In this document: positions 1 through 9,477 of the stretch, one piece after another | How positions within the stretch are numbered: the stretch's first letter is position 1 | Layout of the letters: every line of letters starts with the position of its first letter | Assembly: GCA_030700025.1 (NCBI GenBank) | Contig: JAUYKI010000007.1 | Location: 1 to 55,709 of the forward strand | Source of the DNA: a bacterium | Lineage (GTDB): Bacteria; Patescibacteriota; Minisyncoccia; UBA6257; 02-FULL-45-10c | Direction: 5' to 3' | DNA: 55,709 nt | Notes under the pieces: model-generated | The model's database searches: none | What the model was told of the DNA's origin: nothing | The model's input: only the letters and a program-made list of their open reading frames with translations | Position numbers and translations under genes: made by a program

Positions 1-2
1 TG

Positions 3-3000
3 GTGTTCGCCAACCAGTTCCGCGGCTTTTTCCCGCAGGCCGACCAGGGCGCTTCCACTACTTTCGAAACCATCAAATCCCGCCGAAATATCCAGGGCGG
101 TTTGTACGCGTCTTCTTCAGCGAATTTCACCATCACCGATATGGCGATTACTGATATTGATGATGAAAATCATATCCGTCTCTTTAACTACGATGGAACT
201 ACTAATTTAATTAACTCAACTTTTGACGAAACAAAACTTGAATATAACGGTTCCGGCTCCGGTCAAATAAACCAGCAGTTTACAGTGGATTACACCATTG
301 TTGACGCAAACGGCAATCCGGTAAGCGGGGCCGAAGTTGAATTGCTTGATGTCCGAGGCGACACAATATTTTCGGAAAGTACGGATGCTGATGGCGTAGT
401 GACTCAACAAACAGTAATCGCAAAAACATTTGATTACGCCAACCAATCGGGCGCCACCAATAATCCGCATATTTTAAGAATCAGAAAATATGGATTTAAC
501 TTTGTAACTTTAACAACTGAAATTAGCGCCAAAACTATCCAATCCATCGCGCTTACCGATGATGCTTTTAAAGGCGCCGCGACAGAAACCTTAGCAGACG
601 CGATTACCGGAATTACTTTTGTCGCGCCGACGAAAGTAACTTATGCTAACGCGGAAACAGAAGTGGTGAGTGGAGATATTATTACGCTTAATAACGCATC
701 CACTACCCAATCAGAATTCTTCGCCATATTTAATGACGATACCGGAGAGAAGATTTCCGAATCTGATTTTACCGTTAACTACAGCAATGCCAACGGCAAA
801 GCGGTGGTTACATTTGCCACGGATAAATATAACGGCACAACCACGCGCGCGATTTACTCGTATGGCGGTTCAATCACGATGACAAATGGCACAGTGGATA
901 CGCGGTCGCTTACTGATGTTTATGATTTCCTGCGGGGCCAGCAGGAAGAGGTATTTACTACCGTGGACGGCATTGCTTATACCAGTTTTGTTGATATAAA
1001 TATTGGCGACGCGGTAACCAGCGGCTCCATTGTTGACCCAAATAAATCCCTTTCATTTAAAGAAGGGTTTGGTTTGCGGTTTGGAGCCGCTGGAGGATTT
1101 ATTGATTTGTCCGGAGTAACTGCCGGAGGCGGATTAAATATAAAAGATAGCGTTGGCAGTACTTATTTCCCGGGCGAGACGGCTTCTATAATTTCCACTG
1201 TTCAGGATAATAAAGGTATTTTAGTCGGCGGAGCTCAAATTACGGTTACTATCCGCGACCAAAATAGCGCTGTTGTTACGACTGGAACTTCCAATGAAAT
1301 AACTGCCGGCTTTTATCGATTTAATTATGCGCTGCCGCTTACTGCCGCAACCGGAACTTATTTTGCGCAAATAGATGCCACGTCAGGAGGCCAGGAAGTG
1401 CATGATAATGTATCGTTTATTGTGAATCCGCGACTGGGTAATTTCCCGCTGGCTATTTCCAGCGTTACCGGCAGTATTTACGCGCCGGGTGAAGAAGTAG
1501 CGGTATTTTCCAACACGGTGGATGAAGCGGGGAATCTTGTTAATGCCAGTGTGGATGTTTACATATTTGATTCCAATGAAACCCGTATATTCAGCGGAAC
1601 TTCAACTAATATTTCCACCGGCTTCTTTAAAGCGACAACAACTCTTGCTTCAACTACAATCCCAGGCACTTATCGCGTAAGAACAGACGCTAGCCTTAAT
1701 GGCGGAAGCACCACTACTGCCAGTATCGCATTTATAGTCACCAGGCCGTCGCTTAATATCCACAACAGCGTTGGCTCAACTTATAATGCGGGAGGCACGG
1801 TGCGCGTATTTTCAACAGCTATGAGCGCTTCCGGCACGCCGGTTGGCGCGAATATTGACGTATATGTATTTAATCCAAGTGATACTTTGGTTTCGTCCGG
1901 ATCTTCCACTCAATTAACTACCGGGTTCTTTGAGCATAGCTTTGCTCTTGGAGGAAGCGCTACGCTGGGAACTTACCGAGTAAAAATTGACGCTCAATAC
2001 GCCGGATTTGAAGCCCACGATGCTTTGGCATTTGTTGTTGAGGCCGCGGGCGGCGGAGGCGGCGGAGGGGGTTTGGCCTTGAATATTTTTGATGCCGCCG
2101 GAGGGGTGTACCAACCAAGAGATGAAATCGCTATTTTCTCAACAACTATAAATGCTTCCGGCACTCCGGTTGCCGCGGACGTCAGTGTTTATATATATGA
2201 TCCGTCCAATACTTTGGCATTCAGCGCTTCTTCCACCGAACTTTCCACTGGATTATTTAAAGCGACCACAACCATCGGAACTGCTTCTTCAACTGGTACC
2301 TATTTGGTAAAAGTTGACGCCCTCTTTGGTGGAAATGAAGTTCATGACGTGCTTGCGTTTACCGTAACACGGCCGCCGCTTAAACTTTCAAGCGGCGTAG
2401 GAAGTATTTATATTCTTGGCGAAACAGCGGAAATTTTCTCAACCGTTATGGAAGAAAACGGGACGTTAGCGGATTCGGCTAATATTGATGTTTATGTATT
2501 TGATTCCGCGGGAACAAGAATATCCGCCGCTTCTTCCACCGAACTTTCCGCCGGCCGCTTTAGCGCGACTACCGCCATTGCCACCACCTCTCCAACCGGA
2601 ACTTATCGGGTGGATATTGACGCGCAATTTGCCGGCCAGGAAGCGCATGAGACGCTGGCTTTTCAGGTTGTAAAAAGTTTGGGAGGAGAACCGCTTAATA
2701 TTAAGGGGGATGTTGGCGCGGAATTTTCGGCTGGCGATATAGTTAAAGTCGTTGTTACAGCCCAAAATGCCACCGGAACTTTGGTCAGCGCTACGGTAAA
2801 TATGGAAATATTTGACCCATCTGGGAGTTCAATTGCCTCCGGCGCGGCGACGGAAATTTCAACCGGATTCTTTGAGTTTGAAACAACCCTTGCGGCTGGC
2901 GTTGCCGCGGGCACTTACCGCGTTCAAATTGACGCGACCCATAACGGCAATGAAACGCATGATGCCTTGGCCTTTACGGTAAGACAGCCGTCCAGCCCTC

Positions 3001-6000
3001 CGCTTCTTATATATAATGATACTGGCGCAAGCTACGCCCAGGGAGATGAGCTGGCGGTCTTTACCACGGCAGTGGATGCGACTAGTACTCCAGTTAGCGC
3101 CAATGTTGACTACTATATATATAGGCCGGACGATACGCTCTTTACTAGCGGTTCTTCCACCCAGCTTTCTACCGGCTTCTTTAAAGCGACAACAACTCTT
3201 GTTTCAGCTCTTGCTTCAACCGCTTCAACTTCGCCAACAACCGTAACCAATGATACGGCAACCGGAACAATTGCCTGGGTTGATTTGGATAACGCCACAA
3301 CCAGCAGTAACACTTACGCATCAACAACCCTTGCCGTCTCCGAAGTTTCCAATTATCTAGTTGCGGCTAATTTCGGATTCAGTATTCCGGCTGACGCGAC
3401 AATAATCGGAATTGCGGTTGATGTTGAGAAAAGTAAAGACGGTCCGGGCAATATTCAAGACGGCGACGCGAGAATCGTTAAAAAATCAGCCATTGGTTCA
3501 AATGATAAATCGTTAGCCGATAATTGGCCGACAACAGATACCACGAGTACTTATGGCGGATTTGAAGATTTGTGGGGTGAGACTTGGACCGCGGATGATA
3601 TTAACAGCGCCAATTTCGGATTTGCGATTTCCGCTAAAGAAACCGGCGTTGATTCCGCCAACGCCCATATTGATCAAGTACGGATAAAAGTTTATTACCG
3701 CCAAGCTATGCCGCTTGGAACTTACCGCGTCCAAATTGACGCGACCCATAACGGCAATGAGGCGCATGAAAATCTTGCCTTTACTTTAGTTGAAAGCGCC
3801 ACATCCCAACAGCTCATCCTTTACAACAATACCGGCGCTTCTTATGAAGTTGGCAATACGGTTGATATTTTCTCAACAACGCTAAACGCCACCGGCACTC
3901 CGGTTGAAGCATTGGTGGATGTTTATGTATTTAACCCGTCTAATACGCTTGTTTCCAGCGGCTCTTCAACTGTTCTATCAACCGGATTCTTCAAGTACAA
4001 CTTTGTTCTTTCTAGCGCCTCTGCCACCGGAACTTATAGCGCTAGAATTGACGCTAAGTTTGCCGGCAATGAAACCAGCGGAAATGTGGCATTTGTCGTG
4101 AATGAATCATCAGTAAGCACCCAATTCCTTCTTTTCAATAATGCGGGCGCTGTTTATGATCCGGGCGACGAAGTGGCAGTGTTATCAACCGTTCTTTCCG
4201 CGACCGGCACTTTGGCTTCCGCTGATGTAGATGTTTATATCTTTGACCCTGACGACAATAGAATATTCGCCGCGTCATCAACTCTAATTTCAACCGGCTT
4301 TTATCGCGCCACCACGACTTTAGCGACTTCATCGCCTGCCGGAACCTATCGGGTTCAAGTTGACGCTTTCTCCGGCGGGACCGAAACTCACGAGGCCTTA
4401 ACTTTTGTGATTAAACGCCAGCCCCTGAATATTAAAAACAGTGTAGGCGTCCGTTATAATCCGTCTGATCCGGTGCGGATATTTACCGCCGCAACTGACG
4501 CCTTTGGAGTTCCGCGAGACGCGCAAGTGGACGTATATGTATTTGATTCTTCCGACGCCCTCGTTACAAATGGAACCTCAACTAAAATTCTTACCGGATT
4601 TTACGAATTCAGTTTCAACCTTGCCGCCGGAGCTTCTTTGGGAACGTACCGCGTTCAAATTGACGCTTGGGGCTCAGAGGCGCATGACGCTTTGGCCTTC
4701 ACGGTTGAAACAGAAGTTAGTACTTCAGGCGGTCTGGCTTTGAATGTATTTGACGCTGTTGGCGGAGAATATACGCAAGGTGATGAAGTGGCGGTGTTCG
4801 CGGCCGTGGTGGATTCAACCGGCGCTTTAGTCAGCGGGGACGTTGATGTCTATATTTTTGACCCTGATGACAACAGGATATTCGCGGCATCATCAACTGA
4901 ACTTTCCACCGGCCTTTATAAGGCAACGACAACTTTGTCATCTTCCGCAACAGTTGGAACTTATAGGGTTCAAGTTGACGCGTTCTCCGGAGCGGACGAA
5001 ATACACAGCGTTTCCGCCTTTAATGTGAGTAAACCAGCGCTTACGCTTAATGTGTTTAGCGACATGGGCGCCAGTTACGCGCTTGGCGATGAAGTGGCGG
5101 TTTATACTACGGCTTTTGACGGCAGCGGCAATCCGGTGAGCGCCAATGTGGATGTCTATGTCTTTAATCCGTCCGACAGCCTTATCTTTAGCGGAACCTC
5201 AACCCAGTTAGTTACAGGATTCTTTAAAGCCACTACCACTTTATCTTCCGCGGCTCCGACCGGTACTTATAGCGTAAGAATTGATTCTCAATTTGGCGGC
5301 GAGGAAAGCCATCAAACGCTTGCTTTTTCAGTGGCTTCTTCCACTTCCGGCGGATTGTCCCTTAATTTGCAAGCCAACACCGGTACTACTTATAAGAAAG
5401 GGGATACCGTCTCTGTTTACTCAACGGTTTTTGATTCCAATGGCAAGTTGGTAGATGGCGATGTTGACGTGTATATTTATAATCCGTCGGATGTTTTAGT
5501 GGCCAGCGCTTCTTCTACTAAGATTGACACCGGATTTTACCGAGCTACTACGACTCTCGCGACAACAACGCCGACCGGAACTTATCGCGTAAAAATTGAC
5601 GCTTCTGCCGGAGGCAATGAGGCGCACGCGAATCTCGCCTTTAATGTGGAAGCAACTAATTGGACAATAGTTCTTTCCGATTTCGGCGAAGTGTTTGCGT
5701 CTGCAAGCAATGAATACCGGACTAAGGTCTTTATATTTAACCCACAAAATTCCCTTGCTGATCCTTTTTCAACTCCAACCGTCACTATCTACGATCCTTC
5801 GCGGAATATTAATACTGATGCCGCTACGATGACGAAATTAGAAACGGGCGTCTATGAATATACACTAGCTCTTTCTTCCGGCTCCGAAGCGGGCACTTGG
5901 GAGACGGTAGTTTCGGTTGAAACCGAAGAAGATCAGACGTTCAAACAAAACGATTTCTGGGAAGTTGAGTCCGCGCCGGCGCAGGTCATTGTCAATTCTA

Positions 6001-6674
6001 TTACCGACAATACTGTTCCAAGTATCACCGCGAATGTGACTATAACTAATGAGGGAAGTACTGCGTTTGAATATCATTACGAGTATTGTGTGGTAACCAC
6101 GCAGGACAACTTGTGCGGAGGAGGGAATGATGTGAATTATGCTTCGGCCGCTAAATTAATTCAGCCGGGAGTGGACTTTATCACCGATCTATCACTAACA
6201 GTGTCAAATACCGGTACATACTTCTTTAAAGTTGCCGTAACGTGGGGCACAGAAAAATCGTTTGCTTCAAGACAATTTGATGCTGTAGAAGAGTCAGAAT
6301 CGGAACCCGAGCCAGAACCCGAGCCGGCTCCGTCAGGCGGCGGCGGAGGCGGAGGTGGCGGCGGAGCTCTTGCCCCGGTTGCCGCTATTGCGCCAATTCT
6401 TACGCCATCCTGTAACGGAGCCGACTTCAATAAAGATGGTAAGGTTAATTCTATAGATTTCTCAATCCTCTTATTCTTCTGGAAAACAGCACCACCGTTT
6501 GCAAACGGCTGTGTTGATGTAAACAAAGACGCGCAAGTAAACTCAGTTGATTTCTCCATACTGCTCTTCCAGTGGGGGACAGCGGGAACCCCGCTTAGTT
6601 TGGAGATAAAAAATAATCTTTATAGCTCTTTAGCGGCGATTAAGCGCGAGTGGTATAATAATAAACAAGTATGA
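3..6674 (+). CDS. Giant Ig-repeat surface protein with C-terminal dockerin (5' end cut by window)
   Basis: The reading frame is open from the window edge, so the true start probably lies upstream and 2223 aa is a minimum. From about residue 378 to 1883 there are 13 full repeats of about 95-100 aa plus one degenerate copy. Each opens with LN(I/V)-x-x-x-x-G-x-x-Y-x-x-G-D/E and closes with TGTYRVQIDA...A/EAHDxLAF, a beta-sandwich pattern like bacterial Ig or macroglobulin MG2 domains. A different beta-sandwich (about residues 1068-1236) is inserted inside repeat 7. A PEPEPE and glycine linker follows, then two calcium-loop segments (DFNKDGKVNSIDF and DVNKDAQVNSVDF, about residues 2136-2196), the signature of a dockerin. 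It is probably a secreted stalk or adhesin held on the cell by the cohesin proteins encoded directly downstream; its stop overlaps the next start by 4 bases. The dockerin call is firm; substrate and ligand are unknown. Confidence 0.85.
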   Translation: MFANQFRGFFPQADQGASTTFETIKSRRNIQGGLYASSSANFTITDMAITDIDDENHIRLFNYDGTTNLINSTFDETKLEYNGSGSGQINQQFTVDYTIVDANGNPVSGAEVELLDVRGDTIFSESTDADGVVTQQTVIAKTFDYANQSGATNNPHILRIRKYGFNFVTLTTEISAKTIQSIALTDDAFKGAATETLADAITGITFVAPTKVTYANAETEVVSGDIITLNNASTTQSEFFAIFNDDTGEKISESDFTVNYSNANGKAVVTFATDKYNGTTTRAIYSYGGSITMTNGTVDTRSLTDVYDFLRGQQEEVFTTVDGIAYTSFVDINIGDAVTSGSIVDPNKSLSFKEGFGLRFGAAGGFIDLSGVTAGGGLNIKDSVGSTYFPGETASIISTVQDNKGILVGGAQITVTIRDQNSAVVTTGTSNEITAGFYRFNYALPLTAATGTYFAQIDATSGGQEVHDNVSFIVNPRLGNFPLAISSVTGSIYAPGEEVAVFSNTVDEAGNLVNASVDVYIFDSNETRIFSGTSTNISTGFFKATTTLASTTIPGTYRVRTDASLNGGSTTTASIAFIVTRPSLNIHNSVGSTYNAGGTVRVFSTAMSASGTPVGANIDVYVFNPSDTLVSSGSSTQLTTGFFEHSFALGGSATLGTYRVKIDAQYAGFEAHDALAFVVEAAGGGGGGGGLALNIFDAAGGVYQPRDEIAIFSTTINASGTPVAADVSVYIYDPSNTLAFSASSTELSTGLFKATTTIGTASSTGTYLVKVDALFGGNEVHDVLAFTVTRPPLKLSSGVGSIYILGETAEIFSTVMEENGTLADSANIDVYVFDSAGTRISAASSTELSAGRFSATTAIATTSPTGTYRVDIDAQFAGQEAHETLAFQVVKSLGGEPLNIKGDVGAEFSAGDIVKVVVTAQNATGTLVSATVNMEIFDPSGSSIASGAATEISTGFFEFETTLAAGVAAGTYRVQIDATHNGNETHDALAFTVRQPSSPPLLIYNDTGASYAQGDELAVFTTAVDATSTPVSANVDYYIYRPDDTLFTSGSSTQLSTGFFKATTTLVSALASTASTSPTTVTNDTATGTIAWVDLDNATTSSNTYASTTLAVSEVSNYLVAANFGFSIPADATIIGIAVDVEKSKDGPGNIQDGDARIVKKSAIGSNDKSLADNWPTTDTTSTYGGFEDLWGETWTADDINSANFGFAISAKETGVDSANAHIDQVRIKVYYRQAMPLGTYRVQIDATHNGNEAHENLAFTLVESATSQQLILYNNTGASYEVGNTVDIFSTTLNATGTPVEALVDVYVFNPSNTLVSSGSSTVLSTGFFKYNFVLSSASATGTYSARIDAKFAGNETSGNVAFVVNESSVSTQFLLFNNAGAVYDPGDEVAVLSTVLSATGTLASADVDVYIFDPDDNRIFAASSTLISTGFYRATTTLATSSPAGTYRVQVDAFSGGTETHEALTFVIKRQPLNIKNSVGVRYNPSDPVRIFTAATDAFGVPRDAQVDVYVFDSSDALVTNGTSTKILTGFYEFSFNLAAGASLGTYRVQIDAWGSEAHDALAFTVETEVSTSGGLALNVFDAVGGEYTQGDEVAVFAAVVDSTGALVSGDVDVYIFDPDDNRIFAASSTELSTGLYKATTTLSSSATVGTYRVQVDAFSGADEIHSVSAFNVSKPALTLNVFSDMGASYALGDEVAVYTTAFDGSGNPVSANVDVYVFNPSDSLIFSGTSTQLVTGFFKATTTLSSAAPTGTYSVRIDSQFGGEESHQTLAFSVASSTSGGLSLNLQANTGTTYKKGDTVSVYSTVFDSNGKLVDGDVDVYIYNPSDVLVASASSTKIDTGFYRATTTLATTTPTGTYRVKIDASAGGNEAHANLAFNVEATNWTIVLSDFGEVFASASNEYRTKVFIFNPQNSLADPFSTPTVTIYDPSRNINTDAATMTKLETGVYEYTLALSSGSEAGTWETVVSVETEEDQTFKQNDFWEVESAPAQVIVNSITDNTVPSITANVTITNEGSTAFEYHYEYCVVTTQDNLCGGGNDVNYASAAKLIQPGVDFITDLSLTVSNTGTYFFKVAVTWGTEKSFASRQFDAVEESESEPEPEPEPAPSGGGGGGGGGGALAPVAAIAPILTPSCNGADFNKDGKVNSIDFSILLFFWKTAPPFANGCVDVNKDAQVNSVDFSILLFQWGTAGTPLSLEIKNNLYSSLAAIKREWYNNKQV

Positions 6675-7582
6675 TAAATTTCAATCTGAAATTATTTGTA
6701 ATTTGTGGTTTGTTATTTGTGATTTTCGCGGCTCACGCCGCGCATGCCGCCGAGCTTTATTTTTCTGCGCGCGCGGAGAATATCCGGATTGACGATGTTT
6801 TTGTAGTTGAGGCGCGCCTTTCCAGCCCCGATATATCCATAAATGTCGCTGACGGTTCAATCTTGTTTGATAAGGAAAAATTTGAAGTTCGGGAGTTAAG
6901 CGCGGGCGGGTCCATATTGAGTTTGTGGGCGCAAGAGCCGTCTTTTTCAAATTTAGCCGGCACAATTAGTTTTGTAGGCGGAACACCCGAAGGATTTCGG
7001 GGCGATGGACTGATTTTAAAAGCAATTTTACGCGCGAAGGAAGCGGGCGAGGCAAAGCTCTCTTACGCGGATGACTTCGCTTTATTTTTGGCAGACGGCA
7101 AAGGAACGCGGATTAAGCCTGTATTTTCACCGCTTTCTCTTACTATATATAGCAGGCCTTCGAATATTCAGCCAAAAGATGAGTGGGAGGAATTTATCGC
7201 GGGTGATACAACCCCGCCGGAATTTACTGAAGCGATAGTTTCCCAAGACCCGCGGGTTTTTGACGGCAAATATTTTATTAGTTTTTTTGCGGCTGACAGA
7301 GCTTCCGGCGTGGCTTATTATGAAGTAAGGGAGGGCGAGCGTGAGTGGACGCGCGCGGTTAGCCCGTATGTTTTGCAGGATCAAACACTGGAAAGCGCGA
7401 TGCAAATAAAGGCGGTGGACGCCGCGGGCAATGAGGCAGTAATAACCCCGCAAGTTTCTGTTCCACCGGAACTTCCAGTGGCAAAATACCTTGTTTGGGT
7501 TTTCGCATTGATTGTCGCAATAGCGGTTATCTTGGCGCTGCGCAATAAAATAAAAAATAAAAAGCAAAACCATGGAATCTAA
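6671..7582 (+). CDS. Membrane-anchored cohesin-domain protein
   Basis: 303 aa. An N-terminal signal peptide (hydrophobic stretch ending around AAHAAHA) is followed by a cohesin-like beta-sandwich at about residues 28-150 (starts LYFSARAENIRIDDVFVVEA, includes the strand SFVGGTPEGFRGDG). A second Ig-like region containing TTPPEFTEA follows, then a C-terminal transmembrane helix (about 272-293) and a short basic tail, so the cohesin faces outward and the tail is cytoplasmic. It starts inside the stop region of the dockerin protein (ATGA overlap), so translation is likely coupled. Cohesins bind dockerins; the upstream dockerin is the obvious candidate partner, which is inference. Family call is from fold pattern and context, not a profile search. 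Confidence 0.78.
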   Translation: MINFNLKLFVICGLLFVIFAAHAAHAAELYFSARAENIRIDDVFVVEARLSSPDISINVADGSILFDKEKFEVRELSAGGSILSLWAQEPSFSNLAGTISFVGGTPEGFRGDGLILKAILRAKEAGEAKLSYADDFALFLADGKGTRIKPVFSPLSLTIYSRPSNIQPKDEWEEFIAGDTTPPEFTEAIVSQDPRVFDGKYFISFFAADRASGVAYYEVREGEREWTRAVSPYVLQDQTLESAMQIKAVDAAGNEAVITPQVSVPPELPVAKYLVWVFALIVAIAVILALRNKIKNKKQNHGI

Positions 7583-9023
7583 AGCGCAAAGATTAAAATA
7601 TTTTAAGTTTTTGGCCGTTGTTTTTAGTTTTGCATTTTTAATTTTGAATTTTAGCGTTGTGCGAGCCGCCACTCTTTATTTTAGCCCTTCTTCCGGCAAT
7701 TTTTCCGTTGGAGATATTTTGACCACAAGCGTTCTTGTGAACACTCAAAGCAAAGCCATTAACAACGCGGACGCGGTTATTAATTTTCCAGCCGGCCTTT
7801 TAGACGTTGTTTCAGTAAATAAATCCGGCTCTATTTTTTCTTTGTGGGTGGAAGAGCCAGCTTTTTCTAACAGCGCCGGAATTATTTCTTTTAACGGCGG
7901 ATTGCCCACGCCCGGGTTTAATGGAACGGCGGGAAGGCTTATTAATATTGTTTTTCGCATTAAAAATGCCGGCTCCGCGTCTTTAATTTTTTCTTCAGGC
8001 GCTGTCCGGGCAAATGACGGTTACGGCACTGATATTTTACAAACAAAAGCGCAGGCGCAATTTAATTTAATTTCTGAAGAAAGGCCAATCGCGCCTCCTT
8101 CAGCCCTTGGCGCTCCTCAAGCCCCGAGCATTTCTTCGCCAACGCACCCGGATCCGAATAAGTGGTATTCCCAAAATAGCGCGACTTTTAATTGGCCGGT
8201 ACCGAACGGCGTAAACGCCGCGCGTTTGCTTGTAGGAAGCGCTCCTATCGCGGAGCCGGTGGTGCTTTATGTTCCGGCTATAAGCAAAAAAACCATTGAT
8301 GATTTAAGCGATGGCGTGTGGTATTTTCACGCTCAATTAAGAAATTCCAGCGGTTGGGGCAATACTACGCATTTTCGTTTCCAGATTGACACCACAAGGC
8401 CGTCTCGGTTTGATATAGAGTTATTGCCAAGAGAAGATTTAACCGAGCGGATAGTTAAGCTTAATTTTGACGCGCAGGATGAATTATCCGGAATTGACCA
8501 TTATGAAATAGAAATTGACGATCGAGCCCAGGAAATATGGGTGGATGACGGAAGCGGCATTTACGCGACTTCGCCTCTTGAATCGGGAAAACACATCCTG
8601 ATTGCCAGGGCGGTGGATAAAGCCGGTAATTTCTTAAGCAATTCGGCAACTTTTACCATTGAAGAAACCCCGCTCCTCAAATATTCATATCTTGCTATTG
8701 ACTTTCTTTCAGTGCTAATTCCTCTTATTGCTCTTCTCGCGCTCTTATTGCTGATTGTGTGGTATAGCTTCTACAAACGAGCGCAACTTAAAAAGAGATT
8801 AAAAAAAGAGGTGCAGGAAGCCGAAGGCGCGCTTCATAAAGCTTTTGATGTGCTAAGGGAGGATGTTAAGGAACAAGTTAAACAGCTTGAAAAAGCTAAA
8901 ACTAAGCGAGACTTAACTCAAGAAGAAGATAGAATTATCCAACAGCTTAGAAAGCACATGGACAGCGCCGAGAAATTTATCAGTAAAGAAGTTGAAGATA
9001 TAGAAAAAGAAATTAAACGATAG
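7572..9023 (+). CDS. Cohesin-domain protein with transmembrane helix and cytoplasmic coiled coil
   Basis: 483 aa. Signal peptide (about 1-31), then a cohesin-like domain (about 34-165) clearly related to that of the preceding gene: both begin LYFS and both contain SGSIxSLW and EPxFSNxAGxISFxGG. Middle Ig/fibronectin-like region (about 200-360, with TTRPSRFDIELLP), one transmembrane helix (about 372-400) and a charged helical tail rich in E, K and Q that should be cytoplasmic coiled coil. The tail is closely related to the whole soluble part of the next gene (shared EAEGALHKAFDxLxEDV). Overlaps the previous gene by 11 bases, in the same operon as the dockerin protein. Probable second receptor for the dockerin, able to link the outside to the cytoplasm. 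Confidence 0.78.
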   Translation: MESKAQRLKYFKFLAVVFSFAFLILNFSVVRAATLYFSPSSGNFSVGDILTTSVLVNTQSKAINNADAVINFPAGLLDVVSVNKSGSIFSLWVEEPAFSNSAGIISFNGGLPTPGFNGTAGRLINIVFRIKNAGSASLIFSSGAVRANDGYGTDILQTKAQAQFNLISEERPIAPPSALGAPQAPSISSPTHPDPNKWYSQNSATFNWPVPNGVNAARLLVGSAPIAEPVVLYVPAISKKTIDDLSDGVWYFHAQLRNSSGWGNTTHFRFQIDTTRPSRFDIELLPREDLTERIVKLNFDAQDELSGIDHYEIEIDDRAQEIWVDDGSGIYATSPLESGKHILIARAVDKAGNFLSNSATFTIEETPLLKYSYLAIDFLSVLIPLIALLALLLLIVWYSFYKRAQLKKRLKKEVQEAEGALHKAFDVLREDVKEQVKQLEKAKTKRDLTQEEDRIIQQLRKHMDSAEKFISKEVEDIEKEIKR

Positions 9024-9028
9024 AAAAT

Positions 9029-9367
9029 ATGACAAGCGCCACAGTTATCATTCTCGCCTTAATCCTTATATTATTCGCGGTTTTACTCGGATATATTATT
9101 TGGCTTGTAAATAGAGAGAGCGATAAAAAGAAAAAAATGCAAGAAGGAGTTCGGGAAGCCGAAGGCGCGCTGCATAAAGCTTTTGATATGTTAAAGGAAG
9201 ATGTTAGCGAGCAGATATTAATGCTTAAAAAGGCGCAAACTCAGCGGCAACTCACCGAAGAAGAAGAAAAAATTATTAAACAGCTTAGAAGAGATTTAAG
9301 CCTTGCCGAAAACTTTGTAATGAAGGAGGTTGAAGATGTAGAAAAAGAAATTTCCGGCGACAAGTAA
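9029..9367 (+). CDS. Small single-pass membrane protein with coiled coil, paralogous to the tail of the preceding cohesin protein
   Basis: 112 aa. An N-terminal transmembrane helix (about residues 5-27) is followed by a highly charged helical segment that repeats the C-terminus of the 7572 gene: EAEGALHKAFDMLKEDV, LTEEEEKIIKQLRRDL and KEVEDVEKEI all have direct counterparts there. No extracellular domain. It begins 5 bases after the upstream stop, so it is the last gene of the surface operon. It probably forms homo- or hetero-coiled coils with the cohesin protein below the membrane. No enzymatic motif is seen. Confidence 0.75.
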   Translation: MTSATVIILALILILFAVLLGYIIWLVNRESDKKKKMQEGVREAEGALHKAFDMLKEDVSEQILMLKKAQTQRQLTEEEEKIIKQLRRDLSLAENFVMKEVEDVEKEISGDK

Positions 9368-9405
9368 TCAGATCATTAGTGGGGTTCAACGAACAGCTTT
9401 TTAGT

Positions 9406-9448
9406 CCTTACCACATCCTTATAAAATGGAGTTTATAAGGATGTAAGG
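9406..9448. repeat. Imperfect palindrome downstream of the surface operon
   Basis: CATCCTTATAAA (9414) and TTTATAAGGATG (9432) are perfect reverse complements around a 6-base loop, extended by CCTTA/TAAGG with a 3-base bulge. There is no T-run after it on the plus strand, so it does not look like an intrinsic terminator. It could mark the transcript end or be a small repeat element. Confidence 0.5.
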
Positions 9449-9465
9449 GGAAATAAGATTTGTGT

Positions 9466-9477
9466 CATAATAAATTT
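9466..9477 (+). promoter_or_regulatory. -10 box of a leaderless promoter
   Basis: CATAAT (9466-9471) ends 6 bases before the ATG at 9478, the same spacing as in many other genes of this window. Transcription would start at or next to the start codon; no ribosome binding site is present. Confidence 0.5.

Noticed and set aside
1135-5650. Tandem repeats as a CRISPR array
   Set aside because: Repeat period is about 300 bases and in frame; they are protein domain repeats.
6161-6559. Minus-strand ORF with polyproline stretch
   Set aside because: The prolines are the complement of the glycine linker codons of the dockerin protein; it has no start signals.
6671-6674. Alternative genetic code (TGA read as glycine or tryptophan)
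   Set aside because: TGA occurs as a normal stop at clear gene ends (for example 6672 and 26045) and is absent inside conserved ORFs.
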